DNA from: an uncultured Gammaproteobacteria bacterium | GTDB lineage: Bacteria; Pseudomonadota; Gammaproteobacteria; Pseudomonadales; Azotimanducaceae_A | Direction: 5' to 3' | Assembly (NCBI GenBank): GCA_913049565.1 | Contig: CAJWZG010000035.1 | Location: forward strand, 1 to 16,474 | DNA: 16,474 bases | In this document: positions 1-7,458 of the stretch, piece by piece | Position numbering within the stretch: the first letter of the stretch is position 1 | How the letters are laid out: every line of letters begins with the position of its first letter | Made by a program: the position numbers and the translations under genes | Notes under the pieces: generated by a model | The model's input: the letters and a program-made list of their open reading frames with translations, nothing else | Databases searched by the model: none | What the model was told of the DNA's origin: nothing

Positions 1-1061
1 GGAACATTTGCCTCGGTCAACAGTACGTTCATATGCCCGGGCATACGACCAGCGACTGGGTGAATCGCATAGGTCACCTCTGCACCATTTTTTTCAAGCA
101 GTTCACCCAGCTCGCGCACAACGTGCTGAGCTTGAGCTACCGCCATGCCATATCCAGGTACAAAAGAAACTGACTGCGCGGCTTCCAAGATCAAGAACGC
201 GTCTTCGGCCACAATAGGCTTAACCTCGCCTTCGACCTTGGTCGCCTGCTTCACGGCACCGAAGCCAGAAAACAAAACGTGGCCGAGAGAGCGATTCATC
301 GCCTTACACATAATATTGGTAAGAATAATACCCGCCGCGCCTACCATGGATCCTGCGACGATCAGAATGTTGTTGTTGATAGCAAAACCCGCAGCACAGG
401 CCGCCAGACCTGAGTAGCTGTTGAGCAGAGAAATTACCACCGGCATGTCTGCCCCACCGATTGGTAAAACGGCCATCACACCAAACAGCAATGACAGAGC
501 TATCACTGCGTAGAGATAAGGTGAATCAACGGACGGTTCGAGGCAAAACATGATTGAGCAGGCAATTAATCCAATCAGAATCGCCGCGTTCACAATACGC
601 TGTGCGCCGAATACTACAGCAGCCGAAGTCATTACTTCGCTGAGCTTGCCCCAGGCGAGAATACTGCCGCTGAAGGTCATACCGCCAATCACAATCGACA
701 GCAAAATCGTGACGTCGGTAAACGTCGTGTTGCCGAGGTTATACAGGGCTGCCCAACCGACCATCAAACTCGCGATGCCGCCAGAGCCATTAAACAGGGC
801 AACCATCTCAGGCATGCTGGTCATTTCGACTTTCTGAGCGGCAATGACACCGATCACCGCGCCTATCGCTGCGGCAATCAGAATGAGCTGAAACGATCCA
901 ATCTCTTTGTTAAAGAGAGTTACGCCGATCGCAATGACCATAGCCAGCGACGACAGGATGTTGCCGCGCACAGCCGTAGCAGGTGAACCGAGTTGCTTCA
1001 GGCCGAAAATGAATAGCGCAGCAGCAACGACATACCAAAGGTTAATGACGACTGGATTCAT
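1..1061 (-). CDS. pntB: NAD(P) transhydrogenase subunit beta (partial, C-terminus missing)
   Basis: Membrane and NADP(H)-binding subunit of the proton-translocating transhydrogenase, which uses the proton gradient to drive hydride transfer from NADH to NADP+. The reading frame starts at an ATG at 1061 (MNPVVINLWYVVAAALF) and is open to the left edge, giving 353 codons; the family is about 460 residues, so roughly the last 100 are outside. Most of the visible protein is successive hydrophobic helices (domain II). After an acidic linker the start of the NADP(H) domain III is visible: GYGMAVAQAQ at residues 303-312, then HPVAGRMPGHMNVLL, both hallmarks of PntB. The start overlaps the pntAb stop as ATGA, indicating translational coupling. 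The NADP-binding residues further on cannot be checked. Identification is secure. Confidence 0.97.
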   Translation of the reverse strand, partial: MNPVVINLWYVVAAALFIFGLKQLGSPATAVRGNILSSLAMVIAIGVTLFNKEIGSFQLILIAAAIGAVIGVIAAQKVEMTSMPEMVALFNGSGGIASLMVGWAALYNLGNTTFTDVTILLSIVIGGMTFSGSILAWGKLSEVMTSAAVVFGAQRIVNAAILIGLIACSIMFCLEPSVDSPYLYAVIALSLLFGVMAVLPIGGADMPVVISLLNSYSGLAACAAGFAINNNILIVAGSMVGAAGIILTNIMCKAMNRSLGHVLFSGFGAVKQATKVEGEVKPIVAEDAFLILEAAQSVSFVPGYGMAVAQAQHVVRELGELLEKNGAEVTYAIHPVAGRMPGHMNVLLTEANV

Positions 1062-1360
1062 GACTTACCTCCAGGCTGATCAACATCTTTCTTTTTGAAC
1101 ATGCTCAGCATGCGATTCGTTACCAGGTAACCCCCCGCGACGTTAATCATGGCGAACATAACCGCAGCGGCGCCCAAGTAACTGGACATTGCATCGGAGT
1201 CACCGCCGGCAGAAATCAATGCGCCGACAATCGTAATGCCAGAGATCGCATTCGCGCCTGACATCAGGGGAGTGTGTAAGGTCGCAGGCACCTTCGAAAT
1301 TAGCTCAAAGCCGAGGAAAATCGACAACATGAGAACCATTGCAAGAAATACGGCTTCCAT
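1058..1360 (-). CDS. pntAb: NAD(P) transhydrogenase subunit alpha, membrane part (PntAb)
   Basis: A 100-residue inner-membrane protein matching the C-terminal membrane segment of the alpha subunit (domain IIa). The family is either fused to the NAD-binding part, as in E. coli PntA, or separate, as in Rhodospirillum rubrum; here it is separate. The sequence has hydrophobic helices at about residues 3-20, 40-55 and 60-80. It carries the conserved stretch LISKVPATLHTPLMSGANAI after the first helix and the GGYLVTNRML-FKKK end typical of this domain. It begins 3 bases after the pntAa stop codon, and its own stop overlaps the pntB start by four bases, so the three genes form one operon. It helps form the proton channel together with PntB. 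Confidence 0.95.
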   Translation of the reverse strand: MEAVFLAMVLMLSIFLGFELISKVPATLHTPLMSGANAISGITIVGALISAGGDSDAMSSYLGAAAVMFAMINVAGGYLVTNRMLSMFKKKDVDQPGGKS

Positions 1361-1363
1361 AAT

Positions 1364-2503
1364 TTAGCCTCCGCTATAAATGTTTTTGATGGTTTCGTTG
1401 ACCACTGCGCCATCTCGGGTAATCACACAGGCCTGAATAATCTCGTCCTCAGGATCAAGATTCAGTGTCTTTGACTCACTGTCCCAAAACTCCATAACCA
1501 GATTCAGCAAGTTATTGGAGTACATGTCGCTAGCATTTCGTGCCACTTCTCCGGGGAGATTGCCCTGTCCCACGACTTTGACACCGTTGACATCGACCAC
1601 CTCGTCCATTTTCGAGCCTTCAACATTGCCTCCGGTCTCGACAGCCATGTCGATGATGACGCTGCCGGGCTTCATCGACTCCACCATGTCACGGCCCACG
1701 ATTTGTGGCGCTGGGCGGCCGAACAATTGAGCCGTAGTGATCACCACGTCGGACTGACTGATAATGGCTTTCTGGCCCTCGCGTTGCATTTCAACCTGTT
1801 CTGGTGTGAGTTCTTTCGCGTAGCCCTGATCCGTTTGGCCGGTATCGCCCAAATCGATTTCCACAAACTTAGCGCCAAGTGACTGCACCTGCTCGGCGAC
1901 CACTGGGCGGGTATCGAACGCCTCCACGCGAGCGCCTAAACGTTTAGCGGTAGCAATTGCCTGCAAGCCAGCCACACCGGCACCGATCACAAATACCCGC
2001 GCCGGTGGAATCGTGCCTGAAGGTGTCATCATCATGGGCATGATCTTGGGGAGGTGATAGGAGGCTTGAATCACTGTGACATAGCCTGCCAAGTTCGCCT
2101 GGGATGACAAGGCGTCCATCTTTTGCGCTCGAGTGCTTCGAGGCACCATCTCCATGGAAATGGCAGTGGCGCCTTGGGCAGCAATGCTCTCGACTAACGG
2201 TTGTTCATTGAACGGGTCGAGAAAGCTCACGTACAGGGCACCCTGTTTCAGCGAGCCAACGTCTGCGTCATCCGGCTTGCGCACCGACAGGACAATGTCT
2301 GACCCGGAGAGCAACGCGGCTCTGTCCTCACTGACGCTGGCTCCCGCTTCGGCGTAATCCGCATCCGAATATCCCGATGCCGCGCCCAAGCCGCTTTGCA
2401 CCGCGACAGAAAATCCCTGACTAATCAACTTGCCCGCATTGGCAGGAACCATAGCGGCACGCACCTCGCCTGGCCAAGTTTCCTTCGGTACTCCGATTTG
2501 CAT
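1364..2503 (-). CDS. pntAa: NAD(P) transhydrogenase subunit alpha, NAD-binding part (PntAa)
   Basis: Soluble NAD(H)-binding subunit (domain I) of the proton-translocating transhydrogenase, 379 residues, close to the usual 370-385 for stand-alone PntAa. Visible features are the N-terminus MQIGVPKETWPGEVRAAMVP, the signature RAQKMDALSSQANLAGY at about 125-141, and the Rossmann dinucleotide loop VIGAGVAGLQA at 172-182 followed by AFDTRP. It ends with a Gly-rich/Asp region and a short tail where E. coli PntA would continue into its membrane part. The frame stays open upstream to a TTG at 2545, but the ATG at 2503 is chosen because family members begin here; a short GGGGG lies 4 bases upstream as a modest ribosome-binding site. 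First gene of the operon pntAa-pntAb-pntB. Confidence 0.95.
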   Translation of the reverse strand: MQIGVPKETWPGEVRAAMVPANAGKLISQGFSVAVQSGLGAASGYSDADYAEAGASVSEDRAALLSGSDIVLSVRKPDDADVGSLKQGALYVSFLDPFNEQPLVESIAAQGATAISMEMVPRSTRAQKMDALSSQANLAGYVTVIQASYHLPKIMPMMMTPSGTIPPARVFVIGAGVAGLQAIATAKRLGARVEAFDTRPVVAEQVQSLGAKFVEIDLGDTGQTDQGYAKELTPEQVEMQREGQKAIISQSDVVITTAQLFGRPAPQIVGRDMVESMKPGSVIIDMAVETGGNVEGSKMDEVVDVNGVKVVGQGNLPGEVARNASDMYSNNLLNLVMEFWDSESKTLNLDPEDEIIQACVITRDGAVVNETIKNIYSGG

Positions 2504-2840
2504 AAAGCCCCCAACATTGAGTGATCTGATATATCGCTTTTCCAAGGCTTCGCAGCCCGGTCGATCCTTTCCCGCAACACAAGCAACCTTGTCTACGGTT
2601 ACGCGCGCGGCAAGTTAACAGCGCACCTCGTGTCAAAAAAAGGAATAACTGACAAGCAATACATTCCCTTTGGGCAAGTCGTAAGGCTTTCCCCAATCCG
2701 CAAATTTAGTGAGGTGGTTGTGTACATGATGTAGAAAAAGCCCAGTCACAATTTGACGCCCGCCTTGCATGTAACGAGTTGGCTTCCCACAATCGGTCCT
2801 GATCGAAATCGCAGACCACGCCAACTTCGGGAGAGAGTTT
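2504..2840. other. divergent intergenic region between pntAa and the TRAP operon
   Basis: This 337-base stretch must hold the promoters of both divergent operons. I see no convincing gene. On the minus strand there is a perfect TTGACA hexamer (2631-2636) after a run of T, but no acceptable -10 at 16-18 bases. On the plus strand there is a TTGACG at 2753-2758, again without a good -10. A short inverted repeat at 2723-2733 is listed separately. A purine-rich GGGAGAGAG just before the GTG at 2841 is the ribosome-binding site of the TRAP binding-protein gene. Confidence 0.6.
2723..2733. repeat. short inverted repeat TACAT-G-ATGTA, possible operator
   Basis: Perfect 5-base arms around a single central G, flanked by TTGTG on the left and GAAAAA on the right. 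It lies 108 bases before the TRAP binding-protein start and about 220 bases before pntAa. Size and symmetry fit a dimeric repressor site such as those of GntR-type regulators, which often control TRAP operons, but an 11-base palindrome can occur by chance and no regulator gene is in the window. Confidence 0.25.
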
Positions 2841-4010
2841 GTGGCCACATCCGATGATAAACACAATAACGCACCCAATAGCCTGCCCAGTGCTAGATCT
2901 ATCAGCAATCGCGCCGCGCTTTTTGCTGTCATCACAGCCTTTGTCGTCGGCATCGTTGGATCACTAGCGGTCCGACCCGTACACGCACCGGTTTATAGCG
3001 GCTCGGAAACTACTGAGAGACCTGGAGTAACCGCACGTATCAAGTGGCGGCTACCCGTTGTCTTTCAAAGCACCATGCCAGTACTGGGTGACAACCCCAT
3101 CTACTTTACTCAGGCAATTCGGCAAGCCAGCGGCGGAGCCATCGACTTGCAGGTCTTCGAGCCAGGCGAAATCGTGCCGGCTTTTTCGATTACCGATGCG
3201 GTCCGCGATGGCAAAGTCTCAGCCGGCTATACTTGGTTGGGTTACGATCAAGGTAAAATACCTGCCTCGCCGCTAATCGCAGCCGTGCCTTTCGGCATGG
3301 AGCCATGGGAATACAGTGCTTGGTGGTACAACGGCGGCGGTCGCGAGCTCACCGAATCTCTCTACACACGTTACAACCTCCACCCCATATACTGCGGCAT
3401 GACTGGCCCTGAAACTGCCGGCTGGTTCCGCCGCCGTATCGACACGCTGGAAGACGTCAAAGGACTGAAGATTCGTTTTGCTGGCTTGGGCGGTCGCGTC
3501 ATCGAGCGACTGGGGGCCAGCGTCACCATGTTGCCCGGGGGCGAAATATTTCAGGCTCTGGAAAAAGGGGCCATTGATGCGACAGAGTTCGCCTTGCCGG
3601 TGGTGGATCAGGCTCTCGGATTTAATCGCGTTGCACCCTACAACTACTACCCCGGTTGGCATCAGCCATTCACTTCTTCTCATCTGGTTGTGAACTTGGG
3701 TGTGTGGAATGCCTTGAGCGAGGCAGATCAAGCAATGCTCAACCTTGGCTGCACGGCTGCTGTTACTCGCAATCTCGCCCAGGCCGAAGCCTTGCAAGGA
3801 GCCGTCATCGAAGGCTTTGCCGATATAGGTGTTTCTGCAGAGATTCTGCCGGAACCGCTACTGCGCGAACTGAACCGGGTCTCTGATCAGATTCTTGAAG
3901 AAGAGGCGGCCAAAGATGATGATTTCGCCGAAATTTTGGCGTCGCAGCGTGCGTTCCGTGAACAGTATGCCCAGTGGAAGTCACGTGCCTATCTGCCCAG
4001 AGACTTTTAG
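2841..4010 (+). CDS. TRAP transporter substrate-binding protein (DctP family, TakP/FcbT1-like)
   Basis: Periplasmic ligand-binding component of a tripartite ATP-independent transporter, 389 residues. The GTG start at 2841 is preceded by a purine-rich GGGAGAGAG. A hydrophobic segment at about residues 25-45 after a hydrophilic, Arg-containing N-terminus acts as signal peptide or membrane anchor; a possible cleavage site after VHA (49) would leave Pro at +1, which is unfavourable, so it may stay anchored. The mature part shows the DctP pattern: GWFRRRIDTLEDVKGLKIR at 194-212, whose last Arg corresponds to the carboxylate-binding Arg of the family. GGEIFQALEKGAIDATEF at 233-250 and YYPGW at 269-273 resemble the 2-oxoacid binder TakP and the chloroaromatic/mannitol subgroup. 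The substrate is therefore probably an organic acid, but which one is not shown. First gene of the TRAP operon, 3 bases before dctQ. Confidence 0.92.
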   Translation: MATSDDKHNNAPNSLPSARSISNRAALFAVITAFVVGIVGSLAVRPVHAPVYSGSETTERPGVTARIKWRLPVVFQSTMPVLGDNPIYFTQAIRQASGGAIDLQVFEPGEIVPAFSITDAVRDGKVSAGYTWLGYDQGKIPASPLIAAVPFGMEPWEYSAWWYNGGGRELTESLYTRYNLHPIYCGMTGPETAGWFRRRIDTLEDVKGLKIRFAGLGGRVIERLGASVTMLPGGEIFQALEKGAIDATEFALPVVDQALGFNRVAPYNYYPGWHQPFTSSHLVVNLGVWNALSEADQAMLNLGCTAAVTRNLAQAEALQGAVIEGFADIGVSAEILPEPLLRELNRVSDQILEEEAAKDDDFAEILASQRAFREQYAQWKSRAYLPRDF

Positions 4011-4013
4011 CTA

Positions 4014-4604
4014 GTGGCTACAATCAACCCGAAAGACTATTTGCCTCATACGACCTGGTCGCGACGTATCGATCGCGTTGCGGAACAGGCTGGGCAATGG
4101 ATTTCTTACGTTTGGCTGATTTTACTGTCGGTTATCGTGATCAATGTACTGATGCGATACGTGTTTAACGAAGGTCGTATCGAGCTTGAAGAACTGCAGT
4201 GGCATCTGTATTCCATCGGATTTCTCCTGGGTCTGGGTTATGCCTACCAAGCTGACGCACATATTCGCGTCGACGTACTCCACGAGCACTTCACCCACCG
4301 CACTCGGGCTTGGATTGAGCTCTATGGCATCCTCCTGCTGCTTTTGCCCTTTATCGCCTTGGTGCTGATCTATTCGATTCCCTTTGTTGCGTCGTCGTTT
4401 GCCGTATCGGAAGTGTCTGCTTCACCCGGCGGCCTGCCGATGCGCTGGTTAATCAAGGCCGCTCTGCCGCTGGGGTTTGCCTTATTGCTGATGACTGTTG
4501 TCGCCCGTCTATTGCGGGTATGGCACTTATTGTTCCTGGGCTCGCCTGACGAAGCTGGCCAATCTTCACAATCGAACAAGGAGGGTTCTCATGCCGGCCA
4601 ATGA
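4014..4604 (+). CDS. dctQ: TRAP transporter small permease subunit (DctQ family)
   Basis: Small integral-membrane subunit of the TRAP transporter, 196 residues, inner membrane; it pairs with the large permease and is required for transport. Four hydrophobic helices are seen at about 30-50, 64-80, 100-122 and 143-166. The family motif follows helix 2: AYQADAHIRVDVL (77-89), and helix 2 is entered through EELQWHLYSIGF. The C-terminal tail after residue 175 is hydrophilic (SPDEAGQSSQSNKEG). The start is GTG at 4014, three bases after the binding-protein stop; the ribosome-binding site is weak, so translation is probably coupled. The 3' end overlaps dctM by 14 bases. Confidence 0.92.
   Translation: MATINPKDYLPHTTWSRRIDRVAEQAGQWISYVWLILLSVIVINVLMRYVFNEGRIELEELQWHLYSIGFLLGLGYAYQADAHIRVDVLHEHFTHRTRAWIELYGILLLLLPFIALVLIYSIPFVASSFAVSEVSASPGGLPMRWLIKAALPLGFALLLMTVVARLLRVWHLLFLGSPDEAGQSSQSNKEGSHAGQ
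4578..4585 (+). promoter_or_regulatory. strong ribosome-binding site of dctM
   Basis: AAGGAGGG lies inside the end of dctQ, five bases before the ATG at 4591. It decides the dctM start against an upstream in-frame start around 4498 that would add 31 residues copied from the dctQ region. Confidence 0.8.
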
Positions 4605-5940
4605 AATTCTGGCTATCGGCATGTTCGTGAGCTTTATCGCCTTAGTCTTCACGGGCTTCCCTGTCGCTTGGTTATTAGGCGGTCTGGCTATCGTGTTTAG
4701 CGCCTTAGCGGTAATCCTCGAAGCCGACTTTAACCTAGCCACCGGCATGGACTGGGATTACACCTCACTCACCGTCGAGCGCATTTGGAATGTCATGGAA
4801 AACTGGGTAATGGTCGCGCTGCCCATGTTTATTTTAATGGGTTTGTTACTAGACCGATCAGGCATTGCGAACCAGTTGATGCACAGTTTTGCCCGACTCT
4901 TCGGCAATTTGCACGGCGGCTTGGCCATTACCGTTACCGTAATTGGGCTCCTACTTGCCGCAACCACTGGCATCATCGGTGCCTCGGTTGTGTTGCTAGC
5001 TTTGCTCGGCTTGCCCGCTATGTTGCAGCAGGGTTATGACAAGTCTCTGGCCACTGGCACGGTCTGCGCAGTCGGTACCTTGGGCATATTGATTCCGCCG
5101 AGCATTATGCTGGTGCTGATGGCTGATCGTATGGCCATGAGCGTCGGCGACTTGTTCTTGGGTGCCGTTTTCCCGGGCGCCTTACTCGGCGGGCTATACA
5201 TCACTTACCTACTGTTGGTGGGATGGTTACAGCCGCAACGCGCACCCGCTGCACCTACGGAGCCCTTCGACTGGAGCGCGATCAAAGATTTGTTCTTGGC
5301 CATCTTGCCGCCGGGTTTCCTCATTCTAGCGGTGCTCGGCAGTATCTTTATGGGGCTCGCCACACCAACCGAGGCAGCGGGCGTTGGCGCTGCAGGCGCC
5401 CTGTTACTTGCGATTATCAAAAAGCAGATGTCGGCAGGTGTTATGCGCGAGGTGCTGCAGGAAACCACCAAAACCACGGCCTATATTTTCGCGGTATTGC
5501 TCGGTGCAACAGCCTTTTCGCTCGTGCTGAGGGGCCTTGGAGGTGACGAGTTGATCGAAGGAGTTTTGCTCTCCCTGCCTTTTGAACCCACGGGCATCAT
5601 CATTGCGATCTTGTTCGCAACGTTTTTACTGGGCTTCTTTCTCGACTGGATCGAGTTAACCCTTATCGTGTTGCCACTCGTGGCTCCAGTCGTTGCGAGT
5701 CTGGGTTTCGATCCGATCTGGTTCACCATTCTCTTTGCCGTTTGCCTGCAAACCAGTTTTCTGACGCCACCCGTAGGCTTTGCAATTTTTTACCTCAAAG
5801 GCGTTGCACCCCAGGGGATACCCGTGACGACCATCTACGCAGGCGTAGTGCCTTTCATCATTTTGCAAGTGCTTGGCATGCTGATCATCTTCAACTGGCG
5901 AGCGGTGGTGACTTGGTTGCCCGCTCAAGCCTACGGATGA
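4591..5940 (+). CDS. dctM: TRAP transporter large permease subunit (DctM family)
   Basis: Large membrane subunit that forms the sodium-driven transport path, 449 residues, about 12 hydrophobic helices. Conserved DctM segments are present in order: NWVMVALPMFILMGLLLDRSG (71-91), TTGIIGASVVLL (125-136), GTLGILIPPSIMLVLM (162-177), LFLGAVFPG (188-196), GLATPTEAAGVGA (255-267) and SFLTPPVGFAIFYLKG (389-404). The LIPPS and TPPVG motifs are pseudo-symmetric elements of the ion/substrate sites in the family. The subgroup resembles FcbT3 (mannitol/chloroaromatic type). ATG at 4591 is chosen for its strong AAGGAGGG. The stop is followed by 146 bases before the next gene; I see only a short weak GCG/CGC hairpin with a run of T after it, not a clear terminator. 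Confidence 0.95.
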   Translation: MPANEILAIGMFVSFIALVFTGFPVAWLLGGLAIVFSALAVILEADFNLATGMDWDYTSLTVERIWNVMENWVMVALPMFILMGLLLDRSGIANQLMHSFARLFGNLHGGLAITVTVIGLLLAATTGIIGASVVLLALLGLPAMLQQGYDKSLATGTVCAVGTLGILIPPSIMLVLMADRMAMSVGDLFLGAVFPGALLGGLYITYLLLVGWLQPQRAPAAPTEPFDWSAIKDLFLAILPPGFLILAVLGSIFMGLATPTEAAGVGAAGALLLAIIKKQMSAGVMREVLQETTKTTAYIFAVLLGATAFSLVLRGLGGDELIEGVLLSLPFEPTGIIIAILFATFLLGFFLDWIELTLIVLPLVAPVVASLGFDPIWFTILFAVCLQTSFLTPPVGFAIFYLKGVAPQGIPVTTIYAGVVPFIILQVLGMLIIFNWRAVVTWLPAQAYG

Positions 5941-6075
5941 GTGCGTTGCGCTTCGTTTTTTGCAATCCACAAACCACGATACGAATTGCAGCTAGGCGGC
6001 TGTAGATTCGTCCATTGGATGTCGCCACAATTGGTTGCTGGGATCAATTCCATCAACATTCTGAATTAGCGCGCG

Positions 6076-6081
6076 AAAGGA
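6076..6081 (+). promoter_or_regulatory. ribosome-binding site of the MaoC-like gene
   Basis: AAAGGA, five bases before the ATG at 6087. It favours this start over an in-frame start at 6015, whose extra 24 residues show no family resemblance. Confidence 0.65.
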
Positions 6082-6086
6082 AACCC

Positions 6087-6845
6087 ATGACCACTGACCA
6101 CGTTATTGCACGGAATTTTAGTACGCATAGCGAAAACCGCATGCACAGCGACGAAATGGCGAACCGATATGGCTTCAAAAGCGCCTTGGTACCGGGTGTC
6201 GCCATCTACGGTCATTTGGTAAAACCCTTGGTAGAGCACTATGGGGAAACCTGGTTCGACAACAGCTGCGTCGAGGTCAAATTGATTAAGCCCACTTACC
6301 ACGGTGACGAACTGACCATCGAATGGCCTAGAGAAGGCCACAACGTTGTGGCGACTAATCAACGAGGTGAACTAATCTCGATCATTACACCACACTCGCC
6401 TTCGCCGCTGGCCGACGAGCTTGGCCTTGATGGTGACCTGAAACAGCCGGGTAGACCCGAAATCGCCTGGGATAATGTCTGCATTGATGAGGTCTTCTCG
6501 CCTTGGGCGGTAAAGCTCAGCGAGCAAGAAAACCTGCGCTACTGCGCCGAGATCGGTGACGAAGACGTCGCATACCAAAACTACATTCATCCGCATTACC
6601 TTCTTTCTTTGGCTAATGAAGCATTGATGCAGGAATATGTTATGCCGGCTTGGATTCACGTGAAGTCCAAAACCACCCACCGCAGCGCGTTGAAGGTGAA
6701 CGATGAAGTAGTAGTGCGCAGCGTGGTTACCGAGCGCACAGAACGAAAGGGCCACCAGTTCATTGCCATTCACCTGACGTTTTGGCGTGACGACGCCGTG
6801 GCTGTTGATATTGAGCACCACGCGATTTTTCGGATCGCCGAGTGA
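6087..6845 (+). CDS. double-hotdog MaoC-like protein (putative enoyl-CoA hydratase/dehydratase relative)
   Basis: A 252-residue protein with two hotdog-like halves. The N-terminal half (about 8-100) has the MaoC core: THSENRMHSDEMANRYGF (13-30), SALVPGVAIYGHLVKPL (32-48) and the FDNSCVEVKLIKPTYHGDELTI strand pair. The C-terminal half (about 130-252) has a second hotdog-like pattern, AWIHVKSKTTHRSALKVNDEV to the final HHAIFRIAE, without an obvious active site. In R-specific hydratases the active site is D-x-N-P-x-H; here N17 and H20 are kept but the Asp position is Ser15, with Glu16 beside it. Activity on an acyl-CoA is therefore plausible but not assured. It follows the TRAP genes by 146 bases and overlaps the PurN-like gene by one base, so those two are coupled. 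Exact substrate unknown. Confidence 0.78.
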   Translation: MTTDHVIARNFSTHSENRMHSDEMANRYGFKSALVPGVAIYGHLVKPLVEHYGETWFDNSCVEVKLIKPTYHGDELTIEWPREGHNVVATNQRGELISIITPHSPSPLADELGLDGDLKQPGRPEIAWDNVCIDEVFSPWAVKLSEQENLRYCAEIGDEDVAYQNYIHPHYLLSLANEALMQEYVMPAWIHVKSKTTHRSALKVNDEVVVRSVVTERTERKGHQFIAIHLTFWRDDAVAVDIEHHAIFRIAE

Positions 6846-7453
6846 TGCGACTGGCGGTTTTGGCCTCGCACGAGGGCTCTACCCTACAAGCCTTGATCGA
6901 CGCCTGCGCAAATCAATCGTTGCAAGCCGAAGTCGTTGTGGTCATCAGCAACAACAGCAAAGCAGGAGCACTGCATCGAGCCGCGATTGCGAGTATCGAA
7001 ACACGTCACATCAGCGGAAAAACCCACGGTAACGAGGCAGCAGCAAATCAGGCGATTGCAGCTACCCTTGCCGAGTTTCAGGCTGACTGGGTTTTGCTGC
7101 TGGGATATATGAAAAAGATGGGGACCGAAACGCTAACCCAGTACTCCGGCCGAATCATTAACACCCATCCCGCTTTGTTACCGAAATTTGGCGGACAGGG
7201 GTTTTTTGGGCGCAAGGTGCATGAGGCGGTCTACGCTGCTGGAGTTTCCGAAACCGGAGCAACGCTACACTTGGTCGGTCATGAGTACGACACGGGGCCG
7301 ATTCTTGCTCAAACCCAGGTGCCCGTGAGGCCCGGCGATGACGTGGATATGATTGAACAGCGGGTTAAGGCTGCAGAGAAAAGCTTGTTAGTCGACTCGC
7401 TTAGCAAGATTTGCGCGGGCGGGCTAGCAAGCCTTACTGACGCAGATCAATAG
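6845..7453 (+). CDS. purN: PurN-like formyltransferase (phosphoribosylglycinamide formyltransferase family)
   Basis: A 202-residue protein of the GART/PurN family, which transfers a formyl group from 10-formyl-tetrahydrofolate to glycinamide ribonucleotide in purine synthesis. Visible: phosphate-binding loop region LASHEGSTLQALIDAC (6-21), LLLGYMKKMG (84-93), INTHPALLPKFGGQGFFG (105-122) and TGATLHLVGHEYDTGPILAQ (137-156). The catalytic residues Asn106, His108 and Asp149 match Asn, His and Asp of E. coli PurN (N106, H108, D144). The FGGxG version is the one seen in several non-enteric bacteria. The start overlaps the MaoC-like stop as TGATG; a GTG one codon earlier is the alternative. It is not beside purM, its usual neighbour, so it could be the housekeeping enzyme in an odd place or a second copy with another substrate. 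Confidence 0.85.
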   Translation: MRLAVLASHEGSTLQALIDACANQSLQAEVVVVISNNSKAGALHRAAIASIETRHISGKTHGNEAAANQAIAATLAEFQADWVLLLGYMKKMGTETLTQYSGRIINTHPALLPKFGGQGFFGRKVHEAVYAAGVSETGATLHLVGHEYDTGPILAQTQVPVRPGDDVDMIEQRVKAAEKSLLVDSLSKICAGGLASLTDADQ

Positions 7454-7458
7454 CCCTG

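Noticed and set aside
2631..2636. Perfect minus-strand TTGACA as a pntAa promoter
   Set aside because: No acceptable -10 hexamer at 15-19 bases; left only as a note in the intergenic entry.
3273..3797. 174-codon minus-strand open frame inside the TRAP binding-protein gene
   Set aside because: Antisense to a well-supported gene, with no recognisable domain.
4591..4604. The 14-base overlap of dctQ/dctM and the 14-base overlap of ligase/HAD both open with ATGCCGG
   Set aside because: Equal lengths and similar starts look striking but involve unrelated proteins in different frames; coincidence is the simplest reading.
5941..6000. Terminator after dctM
   Set aside because: GCG-TTG-CGC followed by six T is too short a stem (three pairs) to call.
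6372..6821. 149-codon minus-strand open frame inside the MaoC-like gene
   Set aside because: Antisense shadow of a supported gene.
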